A stretch of 64,000 nucleotides of DNA, taken from the NCBI GenBank assembly GCA_009773375.1, contig WRPH01000001.1, forward strand, positions 184,351-248,350, read 5' to 3'. Positions 61,055 to 64,000 of the stretch are shown here, one piece after another. This DNA is from Paracoccaceae bacterium (GTDB lineage: Bacteria > Pseudomonadota > Alphaproteobacteria > Rhodobacterales > Rhodobacteraceae). The notes below the pieces were generated by a model, which was given only the letters and a program-made list of their open reading frames with translations, made no database searches and was not told where the DNA came from. The stretch's first letter is position 1. Each line of letters opens with the position of its first letter. The translations under genes were made by a program, and so were the position numbers.

Positions 61055-61744
61055 ATGTCTGATGACCGCCTGATCGTTGCCCTTGATGTGCCCAATATCG
61101 TGCAGGGGCTGGAGCTGACGCGCCGGATTGGCGATGCGGTGTCGTTCTACAAGATCGGGCTGGGGATGCTGACCGGCGGCGGCTTCGCTTTGGCGAATGA
61201 ACTGAAGCAGGAACACGGCAAGCGGATTTTTCTGGATATGAAGCTGTTCGACATCGGCGCGACTGTGGAAGCGGCGGTGCGCGGTATCGCCCAATATGAT
61301 CTGGATTTCCTGACCGTTCACGGCGATCCGCAGGTGGTGCGGGCGGCGGCTGAAGGCAAGGCCGGGACCGGCTTGAAGATTTTGGCGGTAACGGTGCTGA
61401 CCTCGCTGGACCGGGCCGATCTGGATGCCAATCTGATCAAACCGGGCGATATTCGCGATATCACGCTGGAACGCGCCGCGCGGGCGCTAGAGGCCGGGGC
61501 GGATGGGGTGATTGCGTCGCCGCAAGAAGCCGCGCTGATCCGCGCCTTGCCACAAGCGGCGGGCAAGCTGATCGTGACGCCGGGGGTTCGACCCGCAGGT
61601 GCGGCGCTGGGTGATCAGAAGCGGGTGGCGACGCCGGCGCAGGCGATTGCGGACGGGGTAGATCATATCGTGGTGGGCCGTCCGGTCTGGCAGGCCGCTG
61701 ATCCGGCAGCGGCAGCGCGGGCGATCATCGCAGAACTGGCCTGA
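61055..61744 (+). CDS. pyrF: Orotidine 5'-phosphate decarboxylase
   Basis: A 229-residue TIM-barrel enzyme that converts OMP to UMP in pyrimidine synthesis. LIVALDVPNIVQGLELTRRI begins the barrel; the catalytic charge network DxKxxD is D61, K63 and D66 in FLDMKLFDIGATVEAAVRG. The phosphate-binding GVIASPQEA and DHIVVGRPVWQAADP regions are present. The Lys-Leu-Phe-Asp variant of the motif is normal for this group. It is spaced 66 bases from the dioxygenase gene and 55 bases from the aminotransferase gene. Confidence 0.96.
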   Translation: MSDDRLIVALDVPNIVQGLELTRRIGDAVSFYKIGLGMLTGGGFALANELKQEHGKRIFLDMKLFDIGATVEAAVRGIAQYDLDFLTVHGDPQVVRAAAEGKAGTGLKILAVTVLTSLDRADLDANLIKPGDIRDITLERAARALEAGADGVIASPQEAALIRALPQAAGKLIVTPGVRPAGAALGDQKRVATPAQAIADGVDHIVVGRPVWQAADPAAAARAIIAELA

Positions 61745-61799
61745 GCCTCTTGGCCTTTCGCCCGCGCCCGCATAGCGTGGCGGCAAAAGGGAGGCCCGC

Positions 61800-62699
61800 A
61801 TGACAGACCACGTTTCCACCCATCAGGCGGAAGAAGACGCCCGCAACGACGCGATCCTGATCTATGTGAACGGCAAGATCGTGCCGAAAGCGCAGGCGAT
61901 GGTGTCGGTCTATGATTCCGGCTTTATGCTGGGCGATGGCGTGTGGGAGGGCATCCGGCTCTATAATGGCCGCTGGACCTTTCTGGACGAACATATCGCA
62001 CGACTGTTTGAGGCGGCGAAGGCGATTGATCTGGAGATCGGGCTGACGCCGGATCAGGTGATTTCGGCCGTGTCAGAGACGCAAAAGGCCAATGGCATGG
62101 TGACGGATGCGCATGCCCGGCTGATGGTGACGCGGGGGGTGAAGACCCGGCCGTTCCAGCACCCGAAGCTGTCTCAGCAGGGCCCGACCATGGTGATCAT
62201 CATGGAACATTCGCGGCAAAAGCTGCCGCGTCCGATCCGGCTGGCAACGGTGCCGCATCTGCGCGGCTTGCCGATGACGCAAGACCCCAAGTTAAACTCG
62301 CACTCCAAGCTGAACTGCATTCTGGCTTGCATCGCGGCGGAAAAGGCGGGCGCGGATGAGGCGTTGATGCTGGATGTGCATGGCTTTGTGAATACCACGA
62401 ATGCCTGCAATTTCTTCATCGTGCGCAAGGGGCAGGTTTGGACCTCTACCGGCGATTATTGCATGAACGGGATTACGCGACAAAAGGTGATCGACCTGTG
62501 CCGCGCCAATGACATCCCGGTGTTTGAACGCAATTTCAGCCTTGTAGACACCTATGCGGCGGATGAAGCGTTTCTGACCGGCACGTTTGGGGCGCAAACT
62601 CCGGTCAGCTCGATTGATGGCCGGGTGATCGGCACGGGCCAGATGGGGCCAATGACCGAACGCATCCGCGGGCTATACAAGGCGATGGTGGGGGCATGA
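61800..62699 (+). CDS. Class IV (branched-chain/D-amino acid) aminotransferase
   Basis: A 299-residue fold-type IV PLP enzyme. MVSVYDSGFMLGDGVWEGI near residue 35-55 and the PLP lysine region TQDPKLNSHSKLNCILACI (about residues 160-178) are typical; GFVNTTNACNFFIVRKGQVW is the usual phosphate-cup region. It could act on branched-chain or D-amino acids, or on aminodeoxychorismate-like substrates; DAAT-like spacing is favoured but not certain. Its stop overlaps the start of the sulfotransferase-like gene (ATGA), so the two are coupled. Confidence 0.9.
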   Translation: MTDHVSTHQAEEDARNDAILIYVNGKIVPKAQAMVSVYDSGFMLGDGVWEGIRLYNGRWTFLDEHIARLFEAAKAIDLEIGLTPDQVISAVSETQKANGMVTDAHARLMVTRGVKTRPFQHPKLSQQGPTMVIIMEHSRQKLPRPIRLATVPHLRGLPMTQDPKLNSHSKLNCILACIAAEKAGADEALMLDVHGFVNTTNACNFFIVRKGQVWTSTGDYCMNGITRQKVIDLCRANDIPVFERNFSLVDTYAADEAFLTGTFGAQTPVSSIDGRVIGTGQMGPMTERIRGLYKAMVGA

Positions 62700-63430
62700 G
62701 CATGGTCATTCCAACCCGCATCGCGATGTGGTCGGGGCCGCGCAATCTTTCGACCGCGATGATGTATGCCTTCGCCGCGCGGGGTGATTGCGCGGTGGTG
62801 GACGAGCCATTTTACGGTGCCTATCTGAAGGCAACCGGGCTGGATCACCCGATGGCCGCCGAGGTGATCGCATCGCAAAGCGCTGATCCGATGCAGGTGG
62901 CGGGTGCCTGTATCGGGCCGATTCCGCAGGATCAGAGCCTGTTTTACCAAAAGCACATGACGCTGCACATGATCCCGGCCTTCCCGCGTGGCTTCATGAA
63001 GGCGCTGACCAATGTGTTCCTGATCCGGCATCCGGCGCGGGTGGTGGCGAGCTATGCGAAGAAGCGCGAGGGGCCGACGCTGGCAGATATCGGTTTTCAG
63101 CAGCAGGCGGAATTGTTCGACGAGGTGGCGGGCTGGATGGGCCACGCGCCGTTGGTGATCGACTCGGCGGATATTCGCGCCGATCCGCAAGCGGCGCTGA
63201 CCCGGCTTTGCGCGGCGCTGGGGATTTCGTTTACCGAAAAGATGCTGCATTGGGCGGCTGGGCCGAAGCCCTATGACGGGGTTTGGGCGCCGCATTGGTA
63301 TAACGCCGTCCACAAATCCACCGGATTCGAAGACCCCGAAGGCGCGCTGCCAGATTTGCCTGCGGACTATGCCAAGCTGGTCGATCAGGCGCTGCCATTT
63401 TATGACCGTCTGGCGGGTTACAAGCTGTAA
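62696..63430 (+). CDS. Sulfotransferase family protein
   Basis: A 244-residue protein with a PAPS-binding-like start: MWSGPRNLSTAMMYAFAARG (about residues 11-30) fits the 5'-phosphosulfate loop, and FLIRHPARVVASYAKKREG (about residues 108-126) resembles the 3'-phosphate motif of sulfotransferases. It would move sulfate from PAPS to a small acceptor, but substrate-binding residues vary. The ATG at 62696 overlaps the aminotransferase stop; a second Met at 62702 is also possible. Coupling to a class IV aminotransferase suggests both act on the same amino-acid-derived metabolite. Confidence 0.82.
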   Translation: MSMVIPTRIAMWSGPRNLSTAMMYAFAARGDCAVVDEPFYGAYLKATGLDHPMAAEVIASQSADPMQVAGACIGPIPQDQSLFYQKHMTLHMIPAFPRGFMKALTNVFLIRHPARVVASYAKKREGPTLADIGFQQQAELFDEVAGWMGHAPLVIDSADIRADPQAALTRLCAALGISFTEKMLHWAAGPKPYDGVWAPHWYNAVHKSTGFEDPEGALPDLPADYAKLVDQALPFYDRLAGYKL

Positions 63431-63439
63431 GCCCGCCAG

Positions 63440-63456
63440 CCCAGCGGCAAGCTGGG
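63440..63456. terminator. Hairpin between convergent genes
   Basis: CCCAGC and GCTGGG pair over a GGCAA loop between the convergent sulfotransferase-like gene and the repeat protein. Only a short T-rich tail is present, so it is a weak terminator candidate for either strand. Confidence 0.45.
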
Positions 63457-63461
63457 GTTAC

Positions 63462-64000
63462 TTACAGACCCAGTTCCTGCCGCACATAGGCCAACGCCTC
63501 GGGCGACAGGATGCGGCCATCCGTAGCGCGCAGCAAAGCGGCTTCTTCCGCGCTTGCCGCTGTAGCCAAGCTGTCATCGGCGGCGACAAGGGCGGTCGTC
63601 GCCTCGATAATAGCGCTGGACGCCACAGCAATCGCCGCGTCACGCGCGACGATTTCCTCGGCCGTCAAAGCAGGCATCGCTTCGGCGATAGCCAGAGATT
63701 GCCGCGCCGCCACCAGATCCGCCAGAGCGGTTTCTGCCGACGTTGCAGCCTGTTGTGTGATCAGGGCTGCATCGCGATAGGCGGCAATCCGGCCAACTTC
63801 ACTGTCAGGGTTGGCGTTGATCAAGGCATTCGGATTGGCGCGCACCGCGTTCATGCCCTTCAGCTCAGAGGCGATGTCACCCTTGACCTTACCGTTGACC
63901 TTAACGTTGCCATTGCCGCTGTTCTTATAAGCTTTCTTCGACTTGTCTTTGTCGTTGTTTTTGTTGCCGTTACCATTGCCATTGCCATTACCGTTGCCTT
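63462..64000 (-). CDS. Low-complexity Asn/Gly/Lys-rich protein (partial, N-terminus off the window)
   Basis: My minus-strand reading is open to the right edge. The visible part begins with a GN repeat (GNGNGNGNGNKNNDKDK), then SKKAYKNSGNGNVKVNGKV, then KGDIASELKGMNAVRANPNA and SEVGRIAAYRDAALITQQ, and an Ala-rich helical tail (ALADLVAARQSLAIAEAMPA) ending in YVRQELGL. The internal ATG at 63854 is unlikely to be the true start, because the frame continues upstream in good coding context. The repeat-rich half suggests a secreted or surface protein, but the signal peptide lies outside the window. Confidence 0.75.
   Translation of the reverse strand, partial: GNGNGNGNGNGNKNNDKDKSKKAYKNSGNGNVKVNGKVKGDIASELKGMNAVRANPNALINANPDSEVGRIAAYRDAALITQQAATSAETALADLVAARQSLAIAEAMPALTAEEIVARDAAIAVASSAIIEATTALVAADDSLATAASAEEAALLRATDGRILSPEALAYVRQELGL

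Noticed and set aside
1-64000. tRNA, rRNA, CRISPR arrays, transposases and prophage genes
   Set aside because: I looked for these by eye on both strands and saw no convincing example. Small RNAs could be missed.

Overview
The window looks like chromosomal DNA from a GC-rich alphaproteobacterium, most likely of the Rhodobacterales (Rhodobacter/Gemmobacter/Roseobacter relatives). The evidence is a CtrA-type flagellar cluster with near-consensus CtrA boxes, a fused carnitine dehydrogenase-thioesterase, a GST/phhB/FemAB-like/GDPD neighbourhood, and dispersed palindromes of the 'CCCCGAGGATATTTA...' kind that I associate with this group. I see no rRNA, tRNA, CRISPR array, transposase or phage gene. 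The species cannot be named from the sequence alone.

Layout. (1) 1-5.4 kb: housekeeping and miscellaneous genes: a TetR/BetI-like regulator cut by the window edge, a DUF1349 protein, a cupin, a YeeZ-like dehydratase/epimerase, AMP nucleosidase, HU and a DMT exporter. (2) 5.4-12.1 kb: an IclR-controlled amine or amino-acid catabolic locus (class III transaminase and IclR on the minus strand; APC permease, aldehyde dehydrogenase and a Tm-1-like/UPF0261 protein on the plus strand), with two palindromes in the divergent promoter region. (3) 12.1-14.2 kb: a small ORF, CorA and a GntR regulator. (4) 14.5-23.1 kb: a giant Ig-repeat adhesin followed by its type I secretion system (TolC-like, ABC, HlyD-like). 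(5) 23.1-42.6 kb: a flagellar cluster in three transcription blocks: motB-flgE-flgK-flgL-flgI (+), fliF-fliH-fliN-fliP (-), and fliL-x-motE-motA-x-slt-flhA-fliR-flhB-x (+), where x marks uncharacterised proteins. (6) 42.7-48.7 kb: mostly minus-strand housekeeping genes including rsmD, a ferredoxin reductase, a peroxiredoxin, phhB, a truncated GST, a FemAB-like acyltransferase, a GDPD and RidA. (7) 48.9-58.3 kb: a carnitine/betaine catabolic cluster (CdhR-like regulator, BKACE, carnitine dehydrogenase-thioesterase fusion, acyl-CoA dehydrogenase, NDP-forming acyl-CoA synthetase, enoyl-CoA hydratase, GMC oxidoreductase). (8) 58.4-64 kb: a two-gene amino-acid ABC transporter, an extradiol dioxygenase family protein, pyrF, a class IV aminotransferase overlapping a sulfotransferase-like gene, and an Asn/Gly-repeat protein cut by the right edge.

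How the parts may work together. The adhesin/T1SS locus abuts the flagellar locus, so an attachment module and a motility module lie side by side. Near-consensus CtrA boxes sit before motB, before flgE and in the shared fliF/fliL promoter, which suggests cell-cycle/CckA-CtrA control of motility. The stator genes motA and motB lie about 10 kb apart in different units. motA is packed with a MotE-like protein and a large secreted helical-repeat protein that may act like rhizobial MotC. In the carnitine cluster the known steps carnitine -> 3-dehydrocarnitine -> betainyl-CoA -> glycine betaine can be read from the genes. The added acyl-CoA synthetase, dehydrogenase and hydratase suggest a feeder route from gamma-butyrobetaine or crotonobetaine; that part is inference.
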